DNA of 64,000 nt, taken from assembly GCF_025960875.1 (NCBI RefSeq), contig NZ_JAODLR010000005.1, forward strand, positions 124,001 to 188,000, in the 5' to 3' direction. Both the position numbers and the translations under genes were made by a program. This document shows, in pieces, positions 17,985 to 26,627 of this stretch. Under the pieces are notes generated by a model that worked only from the letters and a program-made list of their open reading frames with translations, was not told the DNA's origin and ran no database searches. This DNA comes from Crystallibacter permensis. Lineage in GTDB: Bacteria; Actinomycetota; Actinomycetes; Actinomycetales; Micrococcaceae. Positions within the stretch are counted from its first letter, which is position 1. The number at the start of each line of letters is the position of its first letter.

Positions 17985-18476
17985 ATGAAAAACGGTTCGT
18001 CGCTCAATGTCAGGCTGAGTGATGCAGCGCAGTCCGGGGGCAGTTCAAGGCCGTTCGAAAGACGACGGCGGAACCGCCACGGGCGTGGACTGCGCGGTGA
18101 GCTTCTGCCCGCCCACCTGCCGGGCAACCGCACCCGGGAGGAACGGTTCGAAGGCTGGGTCTCGGACTCCGCGGAACGGCTTCACTATTTGTGGGGGGAC
18201 CCCATCGAGGCCACCCAATTCGTGGTCGCCGAAATCCCGCCGAACCTGGAGGAACTGGTTGCCGCCGGCGGCCCCGCACCCCTTGGCAGCTTCACTCCCG
18301 CGGCTCCGGGACGGCCCGCCGTCGTTACTGTCTTCCGGCGTCCGGTGGAGCGGGAGGCCGAGAGCAAGGAAGAGCTGCCGGAACTGGTGCACGACGTCGT
18401 GGTTGAGCAAGCCGCCGAATTGCTCGGCATGGCCCCAGAGGCCGTCGATCCCAGCTACGGGCGCACCCGCTCCTAA
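17985..18476 (+). CDS. Metallopeptidase-family (zincin-like) protein with degenerate active site
   Basis: A 163-residue protein of the small zincin-like family (Rv3259 type). Recognisable parts are RRRRNRHGRGLRGELLPAHLP near the N-terminus, the middle FVVAEIPPNLEE and PAVVTVFRRPVEREA, and a final helix LVHDVVVEQAAELLGM. In metal-binding members of the wider family the last helix carries HExxH; here it reads HDVVVEQ, so the second zinc ligand is gone and peptidase activity is unlikely. The start at 17985 is supported by TAGAGT six bases upstream. It is divergent from the DUF3499 gene, a pairing conserved in mycobacteria. Its role is unknown. Confidence 0.8.
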   Translation: MKNGSSLNVRLSDAAQSGGSSRPFERRRRNRHGRGLRGELLPAHLPGNRTREERFEGWVSDSAERLHYLWGDPIEATQFVVAEIPPNLEELVAAGGPAPLGSFTPAAPGRPAVVTVFRRPVEREAESKEELPELVHDVVVEQAAELLGMAPEAVDPSYGRTRS

Positions 18477-18479
18477 CCC

Positions 18480-18496
18480 AGTCAGCCCTGCTGACT
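18480..18496. terminator. Small hairpin between convergent metallopeptidase and DUF5719 genes
   Basis: AGTCAGC / GCTGACT arms around a three-base loop. Just downstream, two near-identical copies of CTCAGTAGCCCA follow in tandem. Terminator activity is plausible but weak. Confidence 0.45.
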
Positions 18497-18512
18497 CAGT
18501 AGCCCAACTGCC

Positions 18513-20426
18513 TCAGTAGCCCAGGAAAACCGGGACGCTCTGCCTGCCCTGCGTTCCAGGCGGAACAGCCAACACCGAGATGTTCGGCGAACTGCCGGTG
18601 AAGGCCACCTGCGAGGCGTAGACCGGATCCCCGGTGGCACCGATCAGGAGGGCTGCCGGATCCGCACCGTTAGCCTTCGGGTTCAGCGAGACGGTGCTTC
18701 CGCCCGGCACGTCGACTACCCGCTCGGTGCCGAGCTGGCCGTTCGCACTGATTGGCGTCACGCTGACCTTTGCGTTGCCCTCCGGTGCGATGAACGTGAA
18801 CCGGGAGCTGACGCCGCCGGGCACGATGGCAAGGTGTTCGCTGCCCAACCGGTCGGTGGACGGAGCCCAGCCGAAATCCACCGGGTCGCCTTCGCCCGTG
18901 CCTCGGCTCACCCGTCCCGAAGCCACTACGGACACATCCGAGGTCACCTCCGCCGAGTACGTTCCCTCCGGAAGCGAGTCGAGCGGGATGGCGGACACCG
19001 TACCCGCGGCGACGTTGAACACGCCCCCGCCGGGCAGGGCCACCTGGCCCTTCGGACCGAAAACGCGTACTTCCACCGTGGCGTCGCTGGCGCCCGGAAC
19101 CACCACGTTCAGGGCCGGCGAGGCACTCCCGTACCCGGACTGCCCGCGGATCTCCTGCGCGGTTTTTTCGTCCTGCACCGCGATCCCGGTGACCACCTGG
19201 CTCAGGCTCGCGCCAGCCGACGGCTGCAGCAACTCCACGCCGCCGGGCGTGAGCTCGCGCAGAATGCTCTGCTGGATGGTGCCTACAATCGGGCCGCCGG
19301 AGGAACTGACATGCACGGCCAGCGATTCCTGGTTGGCGGCCAGACCCGCCAGCACAATGGACTTCGATTCACCCGGGGCGATGAGCAGCCCGCGGCTGCC
19401 GGCGGCCTGGATCGGCCCCTCGGCACCGACGAGTTCCAGGTCCACGGTGGACGCGGTTTCGGTGGCGTTGTAGAGGTTGAGCACGGCGCTGCTGCCCACC
19501 GTGGTGGAGGCGCCGAGCAGCCAGAAATCGTTCGACGGCGTCATGCAGTTGGCCGCGGCCAGACCGCGCAGGTCGCCGTCTTCTGCGGTGTAGGTCATCG
19601 TCGCGCCCGCCTGCGGATGCTGCTGCCCCATTGGCTCGACAGTCAGTACGGTGGCAGCCGAAATGTCCTGGCTGGGAACCACTTCCGCCAGGACCTTCGT
19701 CTCCCCTGCTTCGCTGCGGCCGGTGCTCCCGGCCTCACCGGTGAACTCCGCGATCTCGCGCAGCGCAGAGTCCGAGCCGAGTTCGAACAGTGCGCTGCCG
19801 GGCACCGTTCCGCCCAAGTCACTCAGAACGACGGCGCGTGCCCGGGTTTCCGCCGTATTGGAGACGGGGCTGAACTCGGGATCCACCTCTTCAGCCGAGC
19901 TGTCCAGGAGTTTCAGCGGCTCGGGGCAGACGCCGGTGTACTCGCCCGCCGGGACGGCGGCCGAAACGGGCGGCAGCTCGGCGGCGGCCCGGGGCGGTTG
20001 CATGACGCTGCCGGCGACAATGCCGCCGGTACCGAGAACGAGGATGCCCAGCCCGGCGGCAAGACCAACCAGGCGGCCGTTCTTCTTGCCGGCCACGGAC
20101 TCACCTTCCCGACCATCCGCGCGCGGCGTTACACTCGCCGTCGGATCGGCATCGTCAGCAGCCGCCTCAGCCGCGGGAGCAGACGCCTCCGTCTTGGCTG
20201 CGGGAGCGACGGCCGTCGTTTTTGCGGCCCGGGCAGACGCCTTCGTCTTGGCGGCCGGGGCCGAACCTGCGTCCGACGACTTTGCTGCCGCTGCCTCTTG
20301 AGCCTTGGCAGCCCTCGCGGCACGGCGCCCCTTGCGGGTCCCGCGATCGGCCTTCCCGGAGGCAGCACCCTGCGGATCGGCAGGGCCGGGCTGCTCGTCG
20401 GGCTGGTTGTCAGGCTTGTCTGCCAT
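18513..20426 (-). CDS. DUF5719 family secreted/membrane-anchored protein
   Basis: A 637-residue protein. The first ~110 residues are a Lys/Ala-rich cytoplasmic tail with repeated AAKT-type units. A single membrane anchor spans about residues 112-140 (RLVGLAAGLGILVLGTGGIV). The remainder is extracytoplasmic, beta-rich, and shows the repeated Gly/Val/Ser style of the DUF5719 family (for example ILRELTPGGVELLQPSAG). The start is ATG 20426, two bases after the glycosyltransferase stop; the much longer frame to 20657 lies inside that gene. DUF5719 genes consistently follow this GT2 gene and whiB2 in actinobacteria, implying a shared envelope function that is not yet defined. Confidence 0.82.
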   Translation of the reverse strand: MADKPDNQPDEQPGPADPQGAASGKADRGTRKGRRAARAAKAQEAAAAKSSDAGSAPAAKTKASARAAKTTAVAPAAKTEASAPAAEAAADDADPTASVTPRADGREGESVAGKKNGRLVGLAAGLGILVLGTGGIVAGSVMQPPRAAAELPPVSAAVPAGEYTGVCPEPLKLLDSSAEEVDPEFSPVSNTAETRARAVVLSDLGGTVPGSALFELGSDSALREIAEFTGEAGSTGRSEAGETKVLAEVVPSQDISAATVLTVEPMGQQHPQAGATMTYTAEDGDLRGLAAANCMTPSNDFWLLGASTTVGSSAVLNLYNATETASTVDLELVGAEGPIQAAGSRGLLIAPGESKSIVLAGLAANQESLAVHVSSSGGPIVGTIQQSILRELTPGGVELLQPSAGASLSQVVTGIAVQDEKTAQEIRGQSGYGSASPALNVVVPGASDATVEVRVFGPKGQVALPGGGVFNVAAGTVSAIPLDSLPEGTYSAEVTSDVSVVASGRVSRGTGEGDPVDFGWAPSTDRLGSEHLAIVPGGVSSRFTFIAPEGNAKVSVTPISANGQLGTERVVDVPGGSTVSLNPKANGADPAALLIGATGDPVYASQVAFTGSSPNISVLAVPPGTQGRQSVPVFLGY

Positions 20427-20428
20427 GG

Positions 20429-23400
20429 CTACGATTCCTTCCCTGCCGTGGCAGGTGCCGCGTCGGCGTTGTGCCTGTCGGCGCGGTCGATCTCGTGGGC
20501 GGCGATCCGCAGTTCTTCTGGGCTGCTGTCCGTGCCGGTGGTTCTGATGTGGTCGATCCGCCGCGGCACAAAGCGCTGCCGGGACGGGATCGGGACGGCC
20601 AGCAGCACGGTGATGCCGAGGAATATGATCTGCACGATGGCTACCCAGATGCCCCACGGGTTGGTGTAGCTGATCCGCAGTTCACCGCCGGCTTCGGGCA
20701 CCTTGAATGCCTGCGCCCAGCCGTTCTCTGCCTGTTCGAGCGGCTGTCCGTCGAGGGTCGCCGTCCAGCCTGGATCCATCCGTTCGGCCAGGACCACCAT
20801 GCGCCCGGCGTTGCCTTCGGGAATGGTGGTTCCGGCGCTGGTCCAGGAGGACGGCACCGTCTGCAGCAGGGCCCCGGTGCTGTCAATCACGCGCACGCGG
20901 CTGGTCAGGGTGCTGCTGGCCTCGCCGTCGCCGCTCTGGTCCGGAACCACACGCCACAGCCAGCCGGAATCCGTCCGGCCCACGGCGCTGAGGCCGGGTA
21001 CGGCATCGATCCGGTTGGCCAGCAGTTCCGCGGAACTGTCCGACTGCTGGACCACCACAAAGCCGACACCGAGCCGGGCCAGTTCCTCCCGCGGGTCCAC
21101 GCCGGTGCCGGCGGCGATCACGGCCACCGCGTTCCGGGCGGCCGCGGTGGCGTCGTCGTCCTCCCGGCGTTCAGCGTCCAAGAGACCACCGGTAATGGAG
21201 CGGGCCGCGTAGATCGGGGACAGCTGGTCCATGGTGGTGCCGCCGCTGTGCATCACGGCGGCGCTGATCGAACCGCTCTCGCTGCTCAGCACCAGCGAGC
21301 GGGTGCGCTCGGGCCCGGTCCCCCGGTCCGTGGCCGTGGCGGGCAGGATCCGCGCCTGGCTGGGCTCGAGCTGCATGTCGGTGCCGAAGTCGGTCAGGGT
21401 GCGCCCTTCGGCGGCGACGGTTTCCTCGGCGATCAGCTGCGGCACGAGCCAGTGCGCCAGATTAAGCACGGGGCCGGCAGCCAGAACAACGACGGCGGCA
21501 ATGGCTACGGCGCGGAAGGCACCCTTGCGTTCCTTCCGCGGCTCGTTCAAGGTGTGCAGGCGCCGCACGCCGCTGTCCCCGCCGATCAGGGCGGCGGCCA
21601 TGAGCAGGAACAGCGCCAGCGAAACGAACGGGCCGGTGAACGGGGGCACCATGGCTCCCGGGGCGATGGCGGTGGCGATCATCGCGGAGACCCAGCTGGC
21701 CGCCAGGGTCACGATCGCGCCCAGCCAGGACAGGCGGGCAACGCCGGCGCTGCGGCCGGGAAGCAGCAGGCCGACAGCGGCCAGCACCAGCATCGGTACG
21801 CCGGTGATCAGCGCGAAGGCCAACGCCCACGGGCCTTGGCCCAGGGACTCGAGGAAGCCGAAGGCGCCCAGTCCGGCGAAGGGATCAAACGCCACGGGGA
21901 AGCCCATGACCTGCTGCCAGAGCGGGGCGCCGTCGAAGAACAGCGGCAGGCCCGGGTCGCCGAGCAGCGCCCGAGGGGTGTCGATCGCGGTCAGGAACAT
22001 CGGCAGGGCGAGCGCCAGGGGCGGCACCAGCGACCACCAGACGGTTTTGGCGCGCCGGCCGCGCTTGAGGCAGATGATGCCGACGAAAATGATGAAGACC
22101 GGCAGCAGCGCCGGGGCGGAAGCGGTGATGACGGCCAGGCAGAGACCGGCGGCAGCGGCGGCGGTCCAGGACGGAATGCCGTTGATGCCGGGCTTGCGGA
22201 TGACCTCGGGACGGGGCTTGAGCGGATCCGGGTTCAGCCGCTGCACCGCGGAGCCGCTTGCGCGGACCAGGCCCAGCACGGCCCACGGAATCATCAGGTG
22301 TGCGATCAGTGCGCCGAGCCGGCCGGAGCCGAGGGCTACCTGGAGAACCGGCAGGGTGGCCCAGAAGAAAGCTGCCCAGAGGCGCAGCGAGCGGCGCTGG
22401 GTGAAGGCACCGGCGGCCACCCACGCCGCGAGCCCGGCCAGCGGCATCGCCAGCAGGATCAGCGTGAGGACCGCGGCGGAGCCGTTGCCCAGCGCGAGGA
22501 TTGCCAGCACGGCCAGCACATAGCCGAACGGATCACCGTGGCCGGGCATGCCCGAACCGAGACTGATCCACCAGGCGGAGGCATTGTGCCAGATCTCGCC
22601 CAGATCCGCGGAGACCGGAAGGAGGGCGCCGCCGGCCAGCGCCGGAACGCAGAGGAAGCCGAACATGCCGATGATGGATACCAGCGCCAGGATCAGGGTG
22701 GCGGCCACGGCGCCGGTGCCGACCCAGGTCCGTAGCGGCGAGGCCATGGATGCGAATTCGTCGGAACCGCCCGTGGGTTCGAAGCTGCCGGAGATGTCGG
22801 TGCCCGTGCCGTCCCCCAGCACATGCTCGGCGCTGACGGATTCCATCAGCGAGCGGCGGTAGGCAAAAACATCCTGCCGTTTGACCATCAGCGGCTTGAT
22901 GATGCTTCTGGATGACCTGCGGGTGGCGCCGGCCTGCTTGCGTGCCAGCAGGAATTCCCGCGGCCGAAACAGGGCGGACAAGGTGGCCAGGAGCTGCCGC
23001 AGGCCGTGTCCCGGGTCCTTGGCAACGGTGCTGATAATGAAGCTGAAGAAACCGCCGAGCAGCGTGCCGATCCACAGGAACGGCAGCTGCCACCACGCCG
23101 CGTGCTTCAGCCGCAGGTGGATCTGGGACCGCCGGGCTGCCATGGCGGCGGCATGCGGGTTGCCGCGTGAGGTTGCATGCCGCACTGTCGCCGTCGGCAC
23201 CACGACTACGCGGTTGCCGGCCAGCCGGTTGCGCCAGCAGAGGTCCACGTCGTCGCCGATGCCGGGCAGCGCGGGGTCGAAGCCACCCAGTTCCTCGAAC
23301 GCATCGCGGCGGATCAGCATGCCGGCGGAGTTCACGGCGAAGAAGTCACTGCGGCCGTTGTACTGGCCCTGGTCCATCTCGTCCAGGTCGATCATGGTCA

Positions 23401-24070
23401 GCCGTTCGGCGCCGCGCGTCACCGTCAGCCCGACGTCGATCAGCTTGCGCGGATTCTTCCAGTCCACCTGCTTGCAGCCGGCAATGGTGACCGACGGCGC
23501 GGTTTCCACGGCGAGCAGCAGTTCTTCCAGCGCGTTCGGTTCCGGGGCGGAGTCATCATGCAGCAGCCACACCCATTCCTGCACCCGGCGGCCGGACGCA
23601 GCTACAGGCGGCGTAGCTGCGCCGGCGGAAGCGTCCATAGCCATGCCGCCGGGAGCCGAAGATGCGCCGCCCGCGGTCCCCGCCGCAACCTGGGAAACCT
23701 CCTGGCCCGCCACTGCCGGGCGGGAAGCCTCGGCCAGTGCGTCCGCCTGGCCTGAAGCCGGGGACGATACGGAGGCGGCGGGCGCAACAGCGGCCGGGAC
23801 GCCGTCGTCGTTCTTGTGGTTCTTAAGCTCGTCCAGGGCAACGCGCACCGCGGTGCCGAATCCGGCCCGGGCAGAGGCTTTGACCACGGGGCTCCCCGCC
23901 GGCAGCGTCTGTTCCAGGAGCGCAACCGAGTCGTCGGTGGAGCCGGTGTCCACGCCGATGTGGAAGTCAGCCGGCCGGGTTTGCGCGTTGAGGGCAGCGA
24001 GCGTCTCGGGCAGGAAATCGCCGCCGTTGTGCGCGACAACAACGGCGGTAACGCGAACTTGCTGGTGAAT
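20429..24070 (-). CDS. Large GT2-family membrane glycosyltransferase
   Basis: About 1213 residues. An N-terminal GT-A domain opens with VRVTAVVVAHNGGDFLPETL and contains VDTGSTDD, the acceptor region WVWLLHDDSAPEPNALEEL, and GGFDPALPGIGDDVDLCWRN. Roughly a dozen membrane segments and a large extracytoplasmic C-terminal part follow. A low-complexity Ala/Ser insert of ~80 residues (about 85-165) interrupts the GT-A fold. No ATG, GTG or TTG exists between the last in-frame stop and the first beta-strand. I place the start at ATT 24070, which overlaps the whiB2 stop (TAATT) and has AAGGA 13 bases upstream. GTG 23953 would cut off the first strand of the fold. It probably makes or exports an envelope polysaccharide; the substrate is unknown. 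Confidence 0.8.
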   Translation of the reverse strand: MHQQVRVTAVVVAHNGGDFLPETLAALNAQTRPADFHIGVDTGSTDDSVALLEQTLPAGSPVVKASARAGFGTAVRVALDELKNHKNDDGVPAAVAPAASVSSPASGQADALAEASRPAVAGQEVSQVAAGTAGGASSAPGGMAMDASAGAATPPVAASGRRVQEWVWLLHDDSAPEPNALEELLLAVETAPSVTIAGCKQVDWKNPRKLIDVGLTVTRGAERLTMIDLDEMDQGQYNGRSDFFAVNSAGMLIRRDAFEELGGFDPALPGIGDDVDLCWRNRLAGNRVVVVPTATVRHATSRGNPHAAAMAARRSQIHLRLKHAAWWQLPFLWIGTLLGGFFSFIISTVAKDPGHGLRQLLATLSALFRPREFLLARKQAGATRRSSRSIIKPLMVKRQDVFAYRRSLMESVSAEHVLGDGTGTDISGSFEPTGGSDEFASMASPLRTWVGTGAVAATLILALVSIIGMFGFLCVPALAGGALLPVSADLGEIWHNASAWWISLGSGMPGHGDPFGYVLAVLAILALGNGSAAVLTLILLAMPLAGLAAWVAAGAFTQRRSLRLWAAFFWATLPVLQVALGSGRLGALIAHLMIPWAVLGLVRASGSAVQRLNPDPLKPRPEVIRKPGINGIPSWTAAAAAGLCLAVITASAPALLPVFIIFVGIICLKRGRRAKTVWWSLVPPLALALPMFLTAIDTPRALLGDPGLPLFFDGAPLWQQVMGFPVAFDPFAGLGAFGFLESLGQGPWALAFALITGVPMLVLAAVGLLLPGRSAGVARLSWLGAIVTLAASWVSAMIATAIAPGAMVPPFTGPFVSLALFLLMAAALIGGDSGVRRLHTLNEPRKERKGAFRAVAIAAVVVLAAGPVLNLAHWLVPQLIAEETVAAEGRTLTDFGTDMQLEPSQARILPATATDRGTGPERTRSLVLSSESGSISAAVMHSGGTTMDQLSPIYAARSITGGLLDAERREDDDATAAARNAVAVIAAGTGVDPREELARLGVGFVVVQQSDSSAELLANRIDAVPGLSAVGRTDSGWLWRVVPDQSGDGEASSTLTSRVRVIDSTGALLQTVPSSWTSAGTTIPEGNAGRMVVLAERMDPGWTATLDGQPLEQAENGWAQAFKVPEAGGELRISYTNPWGIWVAIVQIIFLGITVLLAVPIPSRQRFVPRRIDHIRTTGTDSSPEELRIAAHEIDRADRHNADAAPATAGKES

Positions 24071-24624
24071 TAGACTGCCCGCTTCCTTAGGCGTCGGCGC
24101 TCGCGCTCCGAAAGACCGCCCCAGATTCCAAAGCGTTCGTCATTGGCCAAGGCATACTCCAGGCACTGGGAGCGCACGGTGCACGCACCGCAGACCTTTT
24201 TGGCGTCCCGGGTTGAGCCGCCCTTTTCGGGGAAGAACGCCTCCGGGTCCGTCTGGGCGCACAGGGCATCCGCCTGCCAGCCCAGCTCGCCCTCATCGTC
24301 AAAGCCCGAACCGAATCCGGGCAGACCGATCCAGGCAGGCTGTTCCTGCGGCGGCGCGACCTCATGCAGGATGCGCGGAGCGGCCAATTCATGTGTTTCG
24401 TCGGCCTGCAGATCCTCGACGTCGGCAGCAAGTGCTTGATGCGCGGCGAGAAATGCGGTGGCCTGGTTTTCCAGAGACTGCTGGCTTGTTTCGTGGTAGC
24501 GCTCTGCCGCGGTGGGATCAGCCGGATCCACGTACCAGTCCGCTGGTACGCCGCGGGAACCGTACCGGACTGAAGCCTGTGCCTCTAATTCCGAACGGTC
24601 CGTTATACGCTCTGCCTGCCCCAT
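24070..24624 (-). CDS. whiB2: WhiB2/WhmD-type iron-sulfur transcriptional regulator
   Basis: A 184-residue WhiB protein. The conserved domain is C-terminal: ALCAQTDPEAFFPEKGGSTR, then KVCGACTVRSQC, giving four Cys in the pattern C-X29-C-X2-C-X5-C that binds a 4Fe-4S cluster, followed by the GIWGG turn and the basic SERERRRLRKRAV tail. The match to the WhiB2/WhmD group (septation and cell-division control in mycobacteria and streptomycetes) is close. The ~90-residue N-terminal extension is longer than in mycobacteria. ATG 24624 is preceded by GGGAGGG. A 17-spaced TTGACT/TGTAAT promoter lies ~95 bases upstream. Its stop overlaps the start of the glycosyltransferase gene. Confidence 0.92.
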   Translation of the reverse strand: MGQAERITDRSELEAQASVRYGSRGVPADWYVDPADPTAAERYHETSQQSLENQATAFLAAHQALAADVEDLQADETHELAAPRILHEVAPPQEQPAWIGLPGFGSGFDDEGELGWQADALCAQTDPEAFFPEKGGSTRDAKKVCGACTVRSQCLEYALANDERFGIWGGLSERERRRLRKRAV

Positions 24625-24721
24625 GAGCCCTCCCGGTGTCGTTGTCCCAGCGTGGTGCCAGATTTGCAATGGCCCGATAACAGCCGCTGCGTCTTCATTG
24701 CTGTTACAAATCCGATACCTA

Positions 24722-24750
24722 ATTACATGGGTGTAAGTCGCCCAAGTCAA
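24722..24750 (-). promoter_or_regulatory. whiB2 promoter
   Basis: On the minus strand TTGACT (24745-24750) and TGTAAT (24722-24727) are separated by 17 bases, the best sigma-70-like promoter in the window. It predicts a leader of about 90 bases. Confidence 0.65.
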
Positions 24751-25073
24751 GCCAAAGCGGGAATCCTATCTACTCCGACGGCTAAAAAGCGTGCACGCCA
24801 CGCCCGAAAGCGTGGGCGGGGTTGCCGGGCGCGCCGGAAAGCCCGTTATCTCAAGGAATACGCAAGCTGCAGCCTAATTTACTACTCGTGGCCGGTGGTG
24901 TCAGCGGGGCGGATGTGATCTGTGGATAGCAGAAGTACGTGGCCGGCGTTCGCTGCGCACTCACGCTGAATCCCCGTACTGAAGCAATCCCGCTCCGATG
25001 CCGACGCAAGCGCCTGCCGGATCTACGCTGGGAAGCAAGCGCATCCGAACCGTCCTACCCTCAAGGAGCACCC
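24751..25073. other. Gap between whiB2 promoter and TIGR03089 gene
   Basis: No gene is supported here. A 6-bp stem (CCACGC / GCGTGG) with a CCGAAA loop lies near 24800. The right end carries AAGGAG for the next gene. Confidence 0.5.
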
Positions 25074-25778
25074 GTGCATTCAGTGAGCACCATCGACCAG
25101 CTGCTGGCAGTCCTGCGCCCGGACTCCTCCCCCGCGCTCATCTGGTACGGCCCGGATGGCGAAAGAGTCGAGCTCTCCGGAAGGGTGCTGGACAACTGGG
25201 TGGCGAAAACAGCAAACCTGCTCTCGGAGGAACTGGACGCGGAGCCCGGCACGGTCATCCGGCTGGCGATGCCGCCGCATTGGCGGTCCATGGTGTGGGC
25301 GCTGGCCGGCTGGCAGACCGGCGCCACGCTGACTGTGGACGCTGCCTCGAACGGCGGCGGCACGGAGCCTGACGTCGTCGTTAGCAATGAGCTGGACCAG
25401 CTGGGCGACGGCCCGGCGTACCAGGTTGCTGTTGCCGAGGGAGCGCTGGCGCTGGGCTGGCCGGGTGCGCTGCCCGAGGGCGTGCTGGATTACGCGGCCG
25501 AAGTGCGTTCCTACGGCGACGTGTTTATGGGCATGGGTTCGGCCGAGAACTCGGCAACTGCCTTGGAGCACGACGGCGGCTCGCTCACCTTTGATGCGCT
25601 GCTGCACCGCGAGCCTGTCAACCGGAACATCCTGATTCCCACGACGTCGGACTGGTTCACCACCTTGACCGAGGCCGTGGCCACCTGGCTCGGCGGCGGA
25701 ACCGTGGTGCTGCGCCACCCGTCGATTCACGACACGGCGAAGCTGGTGGCCAACGAACGGATCACCGAACAGCTCTAG
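25074..25778 (+). CDS. TIGR03089 family protein
   Basis: A 234-residue protein resembling a truncated AMP-binding fold, as described for TIGR03089 (Rv3268 type). Visible family features are PALIWYGPDGERVELSGRVL near the N-terminus and LAMPPHWRSMVWALAGWQ in the middle, but no phosphate loop or adenylation motif of active ANL enzymes. The GTG start at 25074 has AAGGAG at a good distance. Function is unknown. The position near purK/purE, GtrA and an LCP gene matches the conserved actinobacterial neighbourhood. Confidence 0.8.
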   Translation: MHSVSTIDQLLAVLRPDSSPALIWYGPDGERVELSGRVLDNWVAKTANLLSEELDAEPGTVIRLAMPPHWRSMVWALAGWQTGATLTVDAASNGGGTEPDVVVSNELDQLGDGPAYQVAVAEGALALGWPGALPEGVLDYAAEVRSYGDVFMGMGSAENSATALEHDGGSLTFDALLHREPVNRNILIPTTSDWFTTLTEAVATWLGGGTVVLRHPSIHDTAKLVANERITEQL

Positions 25779-25806
25779 GTTGGCGGCGGGAGCCGGGTTC
25801 AGGTAG

Positions 25807-26502
25807 CTAGGACGAGCTTCCGGAGTCCGGACGGCGGCGGCCGGGACCGGCCACGTGTCCATCGCGGGCCTGGCTATCGCGCGGCTGATCATCGCCGCTC
25901 TGACCGTTTGCACTGGCTCGGCCTGCACCGTTTTCTTCAACGCGGTCATGCCCGACACCGACGTGCTCGTGCTCGAAGATTTCGTGGTCGTGCGCGAACT
26001 CCGGCTCGGCATCCAGCTCGGCATTGAAGACCAGGAAGCGGTAGGCAAAGAAGCGCATGACCGTGGCCACCACGGTGCCGAAGATGCCGGCGATCAGCAG
26101 CTCGGTGCGGCCTTCGATGTCCAGCGGGTACTTGGCAATCCAGACACACCCGGCCGAAATGAGCATGCCGATGACGTTAATCACTACGAACATGATCAGT
26201 TCGCGGACGGGATTTGGCTGCCGCCGGTCGCGGAAGGTCCAGTAGCGGTTGGCTACCCACGAAAACAGCGTGGCCACCGACGCCGAAACCAGACGGGCCT
26301 TGACCTCGCTGTCCGACATGGGGCCGTTGATCAGCCACCAGTAAAGGCCGTTGTCGATGACGAAAGCCACGCCGCCGACGGTCCCGAACTTCGCCACCTC
26401 CCGCCAGAACAGCGAGATGAGACCCCGGATGCGGTCGGCCATCGTTTTGTGCATGAGCTTCAGCGGGATCCTTTTCCTCAACGGGTAGCGCCGGATGGGC
26501 AC
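25807..26502 (-). CDS. GtrA family membrane protein
   Basis: A 231-residue GtrA/DPMS3-like protein with four membrane segments: FGTVGGVAFVIDNGLYWWLI, then SASVATLFSWVANRYWTFRDRR (the hallmark NRYWTF), and two more ending MRFFAYRFLVFNAEL. GtrA proteins act with polyprenyl-phosphate sugar transferases to move lipid-linked sugars across the membrane. The ~65-residue C-terminal tail is hydrophilic, begins His/Glu-rich and is not part of the domain. The start is GTG 26502, with TAGAAT nine bases upstream; ATG 26454 is an alternative. It is divergent from purK and probably serves envelope glycan or mannoprotein assembly. Confidence 0.87.
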   Translation of the reverse strand: MPIRRYPLRKRIPLKLMHKTMADRIRGLISLFWREVAKFGTVGGVAFVIDNGLYWWLINGPMSDSEVKARLVSASVATLFSWVANRYWTFRDRRQPNPVRELIMFVVINVIGMLISAGCVWIAKYPLDIEGRTELLIAGIFGTVVATVMRFFAYRFLVFNAELDAEPEFAHDHEIFEHEHVGVGHDRVEENGAGRASANGQSGDDQPRDSQARDGHVAGPGRRRPDSGSSS

Positions 26503-26615
26503 CGAGGGCCCATTCTAAGTCGGGCGGCTGAATGTTTCCTAGGACATCGGCCCGGGTCAGCGAAGGTTAGCAGTGCCGCACGGCCGGGAATAGGGCTATC
26601 GGGGATGTGGTTCGG

Positions 26616-26621
26616 TACGCT
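26616..26621 (+). promoter_or_regulatory. Candidate -10 box for leaderless purK
   Basis: TACGCT, six bases before GTG 26628. This supports the shorter start over GTG 26607. Confidence 0.5.
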
Positions 26622-26627
26622 AACTAC

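Noticed and set aside
20222-22735. 837-codon frame antisense to the GT2 gene
   Set aside because: His/Gln/Gly/Arg-rich shadow composition typical of antisense frames in high-G+C DNA; the opposite strand encodes a coherent membrane enzyme.
24778-24830. Small RNA near the CCACGC/GCGTGG hairpin
   Set aside because: A short stem only, with no promoter or terminator around it.
24652-24918. 88-codon basic frame upstream of TIGR03089
   Set aside because: Overlaps the whiB2 promoter and leader, and its Arg/Lys-rich sequence matches no family.
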